From JBBARC01 sp040400005 (lineage in GTDB: Bacteria; Pseudomonadota; Alphaproteobacteria; Acetobacterales; Acetobacteraceae): a stretch of 24,430 bases of DNA. Every line of letters begins with the position of its first letter. Position 1 is the stretch's first letter. Positions 1 through 7,428 of this stretch are shown here, one piece after another. The stretch covers positions 1 through 24,430 of the forward strand of contig JBBARC010000051.1 in NCBI GenBank assembly GCA_040400005.1. Reading direction: 5' to 3'. The translations under genes were made by a program, and so were the position numbers. Below the pieces are notes generated by a model that saw nothing but the letters and a program-made list of their open reading frames with translations, was not told the DNA's origin and did not search any database.

Positions 1-6
1 AGGGTT

Positions 7-51
7 CTAAGGGCGAGCCCTTAGTGGGGGTCCAGGGGGCAAAGCCCCCGG
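7..51. repeat. Two adjacent palindromes downstream of the YcgN-like gene
   Basis: The first palindrome is CTAAGGGC-GA-GCCCTTAG at 7-24. The second is GGGGGC-AAA-GCCCCC within about 37-51. Both lie just beyond the stop codon of the minus-strand gene ending at 57, so they could end its transcript. No T-run follows, so a classical Rho-independent terminator is not proven. Paired GC-rich hairpins like this are often dispersed intergenic repeats in alphaproteobacteria, which is an inference here because only one copy is in the window. Confidence 0.5.
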
Positions 52-56
52 CCTTC

Positions 57-539
57 CTATCCACCCAGCTTCCGCGGGCGAGGCATTTTGCCGGGCCAGT
101 CGACCATGTGGTGATCCAGCGGGCCTGCTTTGCGTTCATCGACGGCGCGGCCGCGGACGGAGATGCCGGCTGTGTGTACGGTTTCGGGGTCGCCGGAGAC
201 CAGCGGGTGCCACCAGGCCAGGGGTTTGCCTTCGTGGATGCGCCGATAGGCGCAGGAGGGGGGCAGCCAATCGATGGTTTCCACTTCGGCGGGGGTTAGC
301 CGCACGCAATCGGGCACCTGGCGGCGGCGATTGGCGTAGTTGCTGCATTGGCAGGTATCGTGGTTGAGCAGGCGGCAGGCGACGTTGGTCCAGGCCAGGG
401 ATTCGTCGAGCTCGAAGCGCAGTTTATGCAGGCAGCAGCGGCCGCAGCCATCGCACAGCGATTCCCACTCGGTGCGGGTCATTTGGCGCAGGGTTTTGGT
501 TTCCCAAAATTTTGCGGTGTCTGCTGGTGGTTTGGTCAC
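57..539 (-). CDS. ycgN: UPF0260 / YcgN-like cysteine-cluster protein
   Basis: 160 residues, close to the usual length of the UPF0260 (YcgN, YkgJ-like zinc/iron-chelating) family. The family's N-terminal WETK block is at about residues 12-15. The cysteine cluster CDGCGRCCLHK is at about 29-39, and further cysteines follow in VACRL, TCQC and VPDC; together they probably bind a metal. The biochemical role of the family is not established. The start is a GTG, chosen because the conserved WETK block lies upstream of any internal ATG. The gene sits 15 bases after the apt stop on the same strand, so the two are probably co-transcribed. Family assignment is strong; function is unknown. Confidence 0.88.
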   Translation of the reverse strand: MTKPPADTAKFWETKTLRQMTRTEWESLCDGCGRCCLHKLRFELDESLAWTNVACRLLNHDTCQCSNYANRRRQVPDCVRLTPAEVETIDWLPPSCAYRRIHEGKPLAWWHPLVSGDPETVHTAGISVRGRAVDERKAGPLDHHMVDWPGKMPRPRKLGG

Positions 540-554
540 CTGCGGTTTGCGCCA

Positions 555-1070
555 TTAATCATCGTAGGAAATCAGGCATTCGCAGGGCACGTCGATTTTT
601 TCGCGGCCTTTGAGGAAGGTGAGTTCGATCAGGGTTGCCGCCAGCGGCACGTCGGCGCCGACTTTGCGCAGCAGTGAGATACCGGCGGCCAGCGTGCCGC
701 CGGTTGCCAGCAGATCATCGACCACGATCACGCGTTGGCCGGGGGTGATGGCGTCGGCCTGAATTTCTAGCCGGTCGGTGCCGTATTCCAGGGCGTAATC
801 GAGGCCCACTATGGCGCCTGGCAGTTTTTTAGGTTTGCGCAGCATAACGAAGCCTAGGCCCAGTTTTAGCGCCAGGGGGGCTGCGAGCAAAAAGCCGCGC
901 GATTCGATGCCGGCCAGCACATCGGGTTTATAGGGGCTTACCCTTGCGGCTAAGCGGCTCATGGCCACGGCCCAAGCATCGGGGTGCCGCAGCAGGGTGG
1001 AGATGTCGTAGAACAGGATGCCGGGTTTGGGAAAATCCGGAATCCCGCGGATATGGTCTTTTAGGTTCAT
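555..1070 (-). CDS. apt: Adenine phosphoribosyltransferase
   Basis: 171 residues, the usual Apt length. The enzyme is cytosolic and salvages adenine with PRPP to give AMP and pyrophosphate. The N-terminus MNLKDHIRGIPDFPKPGI is the typical Apt opening. The PRPP-binding motif VIVVDDLLATGGT lies at about residues 117-129, and RKPKKLPG is the substrate loop region. The frame stays open to 1190, but the extra 40 residues are low-complexity and come from a tandem repeat. The ATG at 1070, preceded by a GGGGCGAG Shine-Dalgarno-like stretch, is therefore the better start. A YcgN-like gene follows 15 bases downstream. Confidence 0.95.
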   Translation of the reverse strand: MNLKDHIRGIPDFPKPGILFYDISTLLRHPDAWAVAMSRLAARVSPYKPDVLAGIESRGFLLAAPLALKLGLGFVMLRKPKKLPGAIVGLDYALEYGTDRLEIQADAITPGQRVIVVDDLLATGGTLAAGISLLRKVGADVPLAATLIELTFLKGREKIDVPCECLISYDD

Positions 1071-1121
1071 CACTCGCCCCAACTTGCTGATAGGCGGTCT
1101 ATAAACCGTGGGGATAGCTGT

Positions 1122-1165
1122 GCAAGGCGCCCCAGCGCGCAGCGCAAGGCGCCCCAGCGCGCAGC
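1122..1165. repeat. 22-bp tandem repeat upstream of apt
   Basis: Two perfect 22-base copies, 1122-1143 and 1144-1165, each begin GCAAGGCGCC and end GCGCGCAGC. A decayed third copy begins at 1166 (GCAAGGTGC). The array lies in the apt 5' leader or promoter region, between apt and the divergent DUF2842 gene. The unit contains self-complementary GCGC stretches, so it may fold. A regulatory role is only a guess. Confidence 0.8.
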
Positions 1166-1208
1166 GCAAGGTGCACAGGGCACGGGACAAACAAAGGGTT
1201 GGTGACGG

Positions 1209-1403
1209 GTGATACGCAAAGCAAGTGCGGCGGCGGCGGGTTTCGCGGTGGTGGGGGTGTGGATCGCCGGCGCCATGGTGCTAGCCGATGGGGTGCGGGC
1301 GTGGCCGTGGCCGGCCCAGTTTGTGTTTTACGGGGTGGCGGGCGTTGCCTGGGTGGTGCCTGTGCGGGTGATTATGGTGTGGGGGCTGACGCCGCGCGGT
1401 TAG
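1209..1403 (+). CDS. DUF2842 family small membrane protein
   Basis: 64 residues with two hydrophobic helices at about 9-27 and 36-57. The second contains the W-P-W-x-A-Q-F-x-F-Y-G-V-A-G-x-x-W-V-x-P pattern that I associate with DUF2842, a small alphaproteobacterial inner-membrane family of unknown function. The start is a GTG. It is divergent from apt and convergent with the next gene: its TAG stop overlaps that gene's TAA in the four bases TTAG at 1400-1403. Confidence 0.75.
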   Translation: MIRKASAAAAGFAVVGVWIAGAMVLADGVRAWPWPAQFVFYGVAGVAWVVPVRVIMVWGLTPRG

Positions 1404-1777
1404 GCTGCCGCCGTTTGCAGATAGAACCGCCAGAAGGCGACCACAAACAGCAGATCCCCCATCGCGAGCGACGGGGTGTGCCAGTTTTGGCTGCCATTGA
1501 TCAGCAAAAATTGGGTGGCGGCGGCTACCGCCAGCAGCTTGCCGATGATGCCGATCACAATAAACGGGCGGTAGCGGGCGGGGTCGCTGGCGATAACGGC
1601 ATAGACCAGGCCAAAGCTAAAAATCAGGCAGGCGGCCAAATTGGCGATCAGCGCGTTGGTGCCGGTGGCGGGATCGAGCTGGGTCAAATTTGCCATGGCG
1701 CTGCGGCCAAACAGAAAACTTAAGCCCACCAGAAAATTAAACATGGCGGCGGCGCGAAACAGATATTTGCCAGACAT
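1400..1777 (-). CDS. Four-helix membrane protein of unknown function
   Basis: 125 residues with four hydrophobic segments at about 7-25, 42-62, 70-90 and 104-120, and a short positively charged start (MSGKYLFRAA). It is probably an inner-membrane protein. I do not recognise the family well enough to name it, and there is no catalytic or binding motif to point at. It is convergent with the DUF2842 gene, sharing stop-codon bases, and separated from the next minus-strand membrane gene by about 100 bases. Confidence 0.75.
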   Translation of the reverse strand: MSGKYLFRAAAMFNFLVGLSFLFGRSAMANLTQLDPATGTNALIANLAACLIFSFGLVYAVIASDPARYRPFIVIGIIGKLLAVAAATQFLLINGSQNWHTPSLAMGDLLFVVAFWRFYLQTAAA

Positions 1778-1875
1778 TGCTTGCGTCTACCCCTGCTGTT
1801 TGCCCCGCCCTTAAGGCGGGTTAAGCCGACACTTTAACGGCAAAACGCGTGGCGCCGATGCGCGAAATCAACAGT

Positions 1876-2655
1876 TTATCCGGGCTTGCGGCGCGGCGGC
1901 GCCCGTTTGCGCACAATCGGCGGCGGGGGCGGCGCCAGAAAGGCCGGCACCGGCATACGGGCCACCACCAGCCAGGCCAGCACCGGGGCCAACAGCGATA
2001 AATCGATCGGCCACACCGCACCGTGTTCAGATGCGATAATGGCGGCGGCCGTCACCACCACGACCGCGCGACCCAGTGCGGGCGATGCGCCACCTCGGCC
2101 CAACAAAGCGGCGGCCACGGCTGCCACCACTAGGGCGGCGCGCGCCCAGTGCGTTGCGGCACCGGTGCCATACAAGGCGGCGGCCAGGGCCAAAGCGGCG
2201 GCCAGGCTGCCCAAATTTACCGGGTCGGCGCGGGTAAAGCGGCGCGCGGCGACAAAACCTGCCCACAGGCCCAGCGCAATGGGCACGCATTGCACGAAGG
2301 CCGCCCCTTGCAGTGGCACGCCGGCCAGCCACCACGCCGCCACCGCAGAAAGTACGGGCAGCGCCAAACGCGGTGCCAGAAGGGGTGCCGCAAAGGTAAA
2401 GCCCAGCAGAATAAGCCCGGCGCCGGGCAGGCGCAGCACCACGCTCATCGGCCAATCGAACATTTGGCGCGGGAACAGGGCGGCGAACCCCACGGTTATG
2501 GCGATGGCGGCGGCGCGCTCAGCATAGCCTGCCAGCACCCGGCGCAAAATTAATCCCAGCGAAACGGCGGCCAAAATCGGCACAATTGCCGGGTGGGCAA
2601 ACAGCCGCAACACCCGCAAGGTTAGAAAAATTGGGCGCAGCAGCAAATGTCGCAT
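1876..2655 (-). CDS. Polytopic membrane protein of unknown function
   Basis: 259 residues from the ATG at 2655; an upstream in-frame TTG at 2694 would add 13 residues. No strong Shine-Dalgarno marks either start. The protein is almost entirely hydrophobic, Ala/Leu/Val-rich, with at least eight likely membrane segments. It ends in a proline- and arginine-rich cytosolic tail (APPPPPIVRKRAPPRRKPG). I do not recognise a named family. It is divergent from the cytochrome b561-like gene, with about 85 bases between the starts. Confidence 0.7.
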   Translation of the reverse strand: MRHLLLRPIFLTLRVLRLFAHPAIVPILAAVSLGLILRRVLAGYAERAAAIAITVGFAALFPRQMFDWPMSVVLRLPGAGLILLGFTFAAPLLAPRLALPVLSAVAAWWLAGVPLQGAAFVQCVPIALGLWAGFVAARRFTRADPVNLGSLAAALALAAALYGTGAATHWARAALVVAAVAAALLGRGGASPALGRAVVVVTAAAIIASEHGAVWPIDLSLLAPVLAWLVVARMPVPAFLAPPPPPIVRKRAPPRRKPG

Positions 2656-2741
2656 GATCACTAAATGGGTGGCGCGGGTGCCGATGCGTGTCAATGAATA
2701 ATGGCGTAATTAGACTGTGTTGGCCCACACCGGAGTAAGCC

Positions 2742-3404
2742 GTGGAAGCGATCAAGCGCGTATTAGTGTGGGAATGGCAGGTGCGCGCGTTTCATTGGGC
2801 ACTGGTGATATTGTTCGCCACCAGCTGGTTGACCGCAGAAATCGGCGCGCTGGATTGGCACGTGCGGTCAGGCTTAACGATTCTGGCGCTGGTGGGCTTT
2901 CGGCTGGTGTGGGGGCTAGTGGGTGGTGATGCCGCACGGTTTGCCACTTTTGTAAAATCGCCACGCGCGGCATTTGCGCATTTGCGCGGTTTTTGCCGCA
3001 TCGAGCCGGACCGCGAGCCTGGCCATAATGCCGCTGGCGGCTGGATGGTGCTAGTTTTGCTCGCCGTACTGTGTGTGCAACTGGGCACCGGGCTGTTCGC
3101 CAATGACGATATTTCCACCGAAGGGCCGCTATCGCATCTGGTGCGCCGCGCCACATGGAAAGCGCTCACGGCAGTGCACGAGCTGAATTTTGACCTGTTG
3201 CTGGCGCTGGTGGTGCTTCATATCGGCGCGGTGATTGGCTACCGGGTGATCAAGAAACAGGATTTGCTGCGGCCGATGATCACCGGGTGGAAAATGCTGC
3301 CGCTGGGCATTGCCCCGCCAAAACCTGGCAGCACGCTGCTGGCGTTACTGATTATGAGCCTCACCGGGTTGGGCGCGTGGTTTTTATTGCAGTTGGGCGG
3401 GTGA
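2742..3404 (+). CDS. Cytochrome b561-family membrane protein
   Basis: 220 residues starting at GTG, with a CGGAG ribosome-binding site six bases upstream. Four or five membrane segments are visible. Histidines H18 (AFHWAL), H40 (DWHVRSG), H146 (AVHEL) and H160 (VLHIGAV) fall where the bacterial cytochrome b561 / Ni-Fe hydrogenase b-type family carries its ligands for two b hemes. Such proteins pass electrons across or within the inner membrane, usually to or from a partner redox enzyme. No obvious partner (hydrogenase, c-type cytochrome or molybdoenzyme) is adjacent. The stop overlaps a GTG that could start the HAD gene (GTGA, 3401-3404), so the two may be translationally coupled. Confidence 0.88.
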   Translation: MEAIKRVLVWEWQVRAFHWALVILFATSWLTAEIGALDWHVRSGLTILALVGFRLVWGLVGGDAARFATFVKSPRAAFAHLRGFCRIEPDREPGHNAAGGWMVLVLLAVLCVQLGTGLFANDDISTEGPLSHLVRRATWKALTAVHELNFDLLLALVVLHIGAVIGYRVIKKQDLLRPMITGWKMLPLGIAPPKPGSTLLALLIMSLTGLGAWFLLQLGG

Positions 3405-3406
3405 GC

Positions 3407-5451
3407 ATGGATACACCCGGTGCCGGCCCCGAGGCGATCCGCCTGGTGGTATGGGATCTCGATGAGACCTTTTGGCATGGCACCTTAAGCGAGGGTGGCT
3501 TAAGCGGAGGCCGGCCGCTGCGCGTGCGGTAAAACTGCTGGCGCGGCGCGGTATTATCAGTTCGATCTGTTCCAAAAATGATGCCGCCCCCGTGGAAGCC
3601 GCTTTGCGGCGCCAGGAGATGTGGGGTTTTTTCGTGCTGCCGGATGTATCTTGGGCGCCGAAAGGGCCGCGGCTGCTGGCGCTGATCAACGCCATTCAAT
3701 TACGCCCAGAAACTGTTTTATTTATCGACGATAATGCACAAAACCGCGCGGAAGCGCTGCATTTTGTGCCTGGTCTGCAAGTGGCTGATACCGATTTTGT
3801 TGATACCTTACTTGAAGATCCACGCCTGAAAGGCAAAGCCGATCCCGAGATGACGCGGCTTGCGCAATATCATGTGCTGGCGGCGCGCCATACGGCGCGG
3901 GCTGGGCAGGTAAATGCGGCCAGCGCCGCGGGTGATCGAACGGATGCCAGCGCCAAAGCTCGGGAAAACGCAAACCGGGATTTTTTGCGGGCGAGCAACA
4001 TTGTGGTGGCCATCGACCACGCTGTTACTGGCGATTTGGATCGGGCGATTGAGCTGATTAATCGCACCAACCAGTTGAATTTCACTAAGCGGCGCTTGCC
4101 CGAAGACCCGGCCGCCGCCCGCGAGGCTTTGCTGCTGCTGTTAAGTAGTTTTCGGTCGCAGGCCGGGCTGTTGTATGCACGTGATACCTATGGCAATTAC
4201 GGCGCCTGCGGTTTTTACCTGCTGCAAAATGATATTGGCGGCGCGCCGCGGCTGGTACATTTTTGCTTTTCGTGCCGCATACTTGGCATGGGCATCGAAA
4301 CTTGGCTGTACCGCCAACTCGGACGGCCAGAGCTGCGGATTAAAGGTAGCGTTGTCAGCGATCCAGTAACCGATACCGGCGCGATCGACTGGATAAACTC
4401 CGAGCTTCTCGCTCGCCCCGCCGTGGCACCGGCCGGTGCCGTTGTTGGCGCACCTAGCGGCACACCCAACCCGTACAAGGCTGGGACGTTAGACTACGTG
4501 CTGGCGCGCGGCGCCTGCGATATTCGTGCGCTATCGCATTATTTCCGTATGACCACAGATACCGTGGTGGAGGAAATGAACCGCGCCGAGGGCGATGGCC
4601 AGATTTTGGCGAACAGTGTTCTATTTGCGGTGCAGGCCATAACGGGCCTCGATGAGGATAGTAAATTCAGCTTTATGCCGTTTGGCTTTCGCGAAGCCGA
4701 TTTCGGCTCACTGATCGCCGCCCCGCCGCCAGCACGCCGGGCGATATGGATTTTTAGCTTTGTGACCGACGGCGGGCAGGTGTTTCGCAACCGCGCAACT
4801 GGCGCCCTGATGCCACTGACCTTACCCAAGTTTGCGGCACAGCCTGGCCCAATCACCGACCTTGCCGCCACCGGACTTTCGCCGGTTTTGGCCAGCACGA
4901 TGGCGGCACAATTCGATTATCTCGGTACCATGCCTGACGATATCTTTACTCAGGCGGTGGAAAAGGTGATTGCGTGCGCACCATCTGGGGTGGGGATATT
5001 TATCCTTTTATGCAACGAGAAATTTCGCAACGCCTCTGGCGCGTGGGATATTGCCCGGCAGTCCCAGCATCGCAATGTGCTCATTCGCCGCGCGGCCGGG
5101 GCAAACCCCACTGTGTCACTGCTCAACCCGGCTGATTTTATGGACGACGATGACCAGGCTGCCCTGATCGACGTTAATCATTTCGACCGGCTGGTATATT
5201 TCCGCATGTTCCAGCACATCATGACGTGCCTGCCTGAACCGGTGGAGCTAGCCGCACCGGCACGACCGGGGCCGACACTATCGGGGGCCAGCGGCACAGC
5301 CGCCATGACATCGCCCCTGGCAGAAGCGGACCCGCAGCCAAACACGCCCCAAACCCCCCCCCAGCTGCCGACGACGGCACCGGCGGTCGTGTCAGACGCC
5401 CCCAAGCTGGGGTGGCTGACACGACTTTGGTCTAGCTCGCGCCGTTCTTAG
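3407..5451 (+). CDS. HAD/FkbH-type multidomain protein, apparent frameshift near 3502
   Basis: The gene reads from ATG 3407 (or GTG 3401) as MDTPGAGPEAIRLVVWDLDE, which carries the HAD nucleophile motif DLDET. That frame stops at 3532. The rest of the protein continues without interruption in the -1 frame, from about 3502 to 5451 (open from ATG 3472, 659 codons). In that longer ORF the other HAD motifs follow: SICSKND (31-37), WAPKGPR (61-67) and LFIDDN (83-88). Next comes an FkbH-type acetyltransferase-like region (about 165-310) with ELINRTNQLNFTKRR and HFCFSCRILGMG. A C-terminal region (about 335-590) looks like the SGNH-type tails of such proteins, ending in VNHFDRLVYFR. The tail is Pro/Ala-rich. 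Related proteins are associated with surface polysaccharide or acyl-carrier chemistry. A start at 3472 alone would lack the catalytic aspartates. Confidence 0.82.
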
Positions 5452-6764
5452 TAGCGGTAAAGATCGTGCTTGAACGGCCCGTTGGTGCTGGCGAGGCCCA
5501 AATATTCCGTTTGTTTGGCTGATAGCTGAGTAAGCGTGGCACCCACTTTCGCCAAATGCAGGGCCGCGACTTTTTCATCGAGGTGCTTGGGCAGGGTATA
5601 AACCCGCTTTTCGTACTGCCCTGGCGCGGCGCCCCACAATTCCAACTGCGCCAGCACTTGGTTGGTGAAGCTTGCCGACATAACAAAGCTTGGGTGGCCT
5701 GTCGCATTGCCCAAATTCACCAGGCGGCCTTCCGACAGCACAATCAGGCGCTTGCCATCGGGGAATAGCACTTCATCAACCTGTGGCTTGATGTTGTCCC
5801 AACGGTAATTGCGCAGCGCCTCGATTTGAATTTCGCTATCGAAATGGCCAATGTTGCACACAATGGCGCGGTTTTTCATAGCGCGCATGTGATCGATGGT
5901 GATGACATCGACATTGCCGGTGGCGGTAACGAAAATGTCGCCGCGGGTGGCGGCATCATCCATGGTGACCACCTCGTAGCCTTCCATCGCCGCTTGCAGG
6001 GCGCAGATCGGATCGACTTCGGTAACCAGCACGCGGCAACCAGCATTGCGCAACGAGGCCGATGACCCTTTGCCGACATCGCCGAAGCCGGCGACCACGG
6101 CAACTTTGCCGGCCATCATCACATCGGTGCCGCGGCGAATGCCATCGACCAGTGATTCACGGCAGCCGTAGAGATTATCGAATTTCGATTTGGTCACGCT
6201 ATCGTTCACGTTAATCGCCGGCACCAGCAATTTGCCGGCGCGCGCCATATCCCACAAGCGATGCACGCCGGTGGTGGTTTCTTCTGAAATGCCGCGCACA
6301 TCGGCCAACATTTCCGGGTATTTGTCGTGCATCAGTGTGGTGAGATCGCCGCCATCATCCAAGATCATGTTGGGGGTCCAGCCATCGGGGCCGCGGACGG
6401 TGGCTTCAATGCACCACCAGAAATCTTCCTCCGACAGGCCTTTCCAGGCGAACACCGGAATGCCAGCCGCCGCAATGCCGGCGGCGGCGTGATCCTGGGT
6501 TGAGAAAATATTGCACGAGGACCAGCGCACGGTGGCGCCCAGCGCGATGAGTGTTTCGATCAGCACCGCGGTTTGAATGGTCATGTGCAGGCAGCCGGCG
6601 ATGCGGGCCCCGGCCAGCGGCTTGGCGGCGCCGAATTCTTCGCGCAGCGCCATCAGGCCGGGCATTTCATCCTCGGCCATGGCAATTTCCTTGCGGCCCC
6701 AAGCGGCGAGGGAAATGTCTTGCACTTTATAGTCGGTAAAGCCGGCGGCGGGGGCGTTGGTCAT
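5448..6764 (-). CDS. ahcY: Adenosylhomocysteinase
   Basis: 438 residues. The enzyme reversibly cleaves S-adenosylhomocysteine to adenosine and homocysteine with bound NAD, clearing the product of SAM-dependent methylation in the cytosol. Visible signatures are NDSVTKSKFDNLYGCRESL, the NAD-binding loop VVAGFGDVGKGSS and the terminal PFKHDLYRY. The frame is open to 6830, but the ATG at 6764 (MTNAPAAGFTDYKVQDISL) gives the family's normal N-terminus and has AGGAG 12 bases upstream. Its stop overlaps the convergent HAD gene's stop (TTAG, 5448-5451). No SAH or SAM riboswitch consensus was recognised in the roughly 130 bases upstream. Confidence 0.97.
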   Translation of the reverse strand: MTNAPAAGFTDYKVQDISLAAWGRKEIAMAEDEMPGLMALREEFGAAKPLAGARIAGCLHMTIQTAVLIETLIALGATVRWSSCNIFSTQDHAAAGIAAAGIPVFAWKGLSEEDFWWCIEATVRGPDGWTPNMILDDGGDLTTLMHDKYPEMLADVRGISEETTTGVHRLWDMARAGKLLVPAINVNDSVTKSKFDNLYGCRESLVDGIRRGTDVMMAGKVAVVAGFGDVGKGSSASLRNAGCRVLVTEVDPICALQAAMEGYEVVTMDDAATRGDIFVTATGNVDVITIDHMRAMKNRAIVCNIGHFDSEIQIEALRNYRWDNIKPQVDEVLFPDGKRLIVLSEGRLVNLGNATGHPSFVMSASFTNQVLAQLELWGAAPGQYEKRVYTLPKHLDEKVAALHLAKVGATLTQLSAKQTEYLGLASTNGPFKHDLYRY

Positions 6765-6937
6765 GGCAATGAGATGCTCCTGGGGGCGGCCAGGATAGGC
6801 CACACGGGGATGAAGCCGGGTTAAGAGCAAAGCTGCCGCCGGTTGGCAACCCTTTTGGCGGGGATCCAGGGCAATCGCTTGAACGAGTGCGGGATTCCGG
6901 CGCGGGCAGAAAAAAGGATTCTTAGAAGACCTCGCCG

Positions 6938-7171
6938 TTGAAGGTTTTCATCTCCGTACCCGCGTCGGCTTGCAGTTTATCCGATTTTTCGGCCTTACGC
7001 GATCCATCGCACGCCACTAAAGCATTGCACCCCTTAGCAGAAACCTTGGTAGTGATGCTTTGCGGCACGATCGCCGGCACCGATGATGTCGTCGACCTTG
7101 GCCTTTGGGGCAACCAGCCGGTGGCGTTTCTGCGTCGTTTTCTGCCCGAGCTGAGCGCGATATCCGGATGA
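6938..7171 (+). pseudogene. ISAs1-type transposase, N-terminal remnant
   Basis: An open frame of 77 residues resembles the N-terminal, DDE_Tnp_1-associated domain of ISAs1 (H-repeat) transposases. The recognised pattern is FSALRDPSHATKALHPL, then LCGTIAGTDDVVDLGLWG, then FLRRFLPEL. An intact protein would run several hundred residues further and contain the DDE catalytic domain, which is absent: a stop falls at 7169-7171. The start is a TTG with no clear ribosome-binding site. A different transposase tail follows directly, so this looks like a nested or deleted insertion scar. The minus-strand ORF opposite it is a shadow. Confidence 0.62.
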
Positions 7172-7182
7172 TGAAGGTAGAG

Positions 7183-7302
7183 ATGAAAATCTCCGGCGAT
7201 TTTCGCACGATGGAGGGCGCCAAGACACGCGCAATCCTGCGCACCGTCTTATCCGTCGTCAGAAAGCAGGCGCGGCATATCCTCGATCCCCTCAACCTAG
7301 CG
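7183..7302 (+). pseudogene. IS66-like transposase, C-terminal remnant
   Basis: About 40 residues in one frame read MKISGDFRTMEGAKTRAI and continue to VVRKQARHIL. This matches the pattern near the C-terminus of IS66-type transposases (K-x-S-G-x-F-R-T, G-A, then an Arg-rich helix with RKQ). No catalytic domain lies upstream; instead the ISAs1-type fragment ends just before it. The similarity is short, so the family call is tentative. It is certainly not an intact gene. Confidence 0.48.
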
Positions 7303-7428
7303 GCCGAATGCTCGCCGAGACCATCAACGCTGAGAGCCTTGGCAGTTACTTTTTTGCAGTCACCGGATTGCCCTGGTTCTTGCTGCCCTGGATTTGGCCC
7401 CAAGCCGCGCCTGCGCTAGGCTTGCGCC

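Noticed and set aside
1199..1723. 174-residue plus-strand frame over the DUF2842 and membrane genes
   Set aside because: Glycine-rich low-complexity product; it overlaps two better-supported genes.
2027..2455. Long alternative frames inside the polytopic membrane gene
   Set aside because: Arg/Gly-rich products on both strands; these are shadow frames caused by high GC content.
3490..3510. Programmed -1 frameshifting in the HAD gene
   Set aside because: No X-XXY-YYZ slippery site at the join and no evident downstream pseudoknot; mutation or sequencing error is simpler.
6765..6937. SAH or SAM riboswitch in front of ahcY
   Set aside because: Such leaders are common before ahcY, but the minus-strand leader does not show the SAH, SAM-II or related conserved cores that I can recognise.
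6922..7113. 63-residue minus-strand ORF opposite the transposase remnant
   Set aside because: Its frame is the complement of the better-matching ISAs1-type frame and it has no family pattern.
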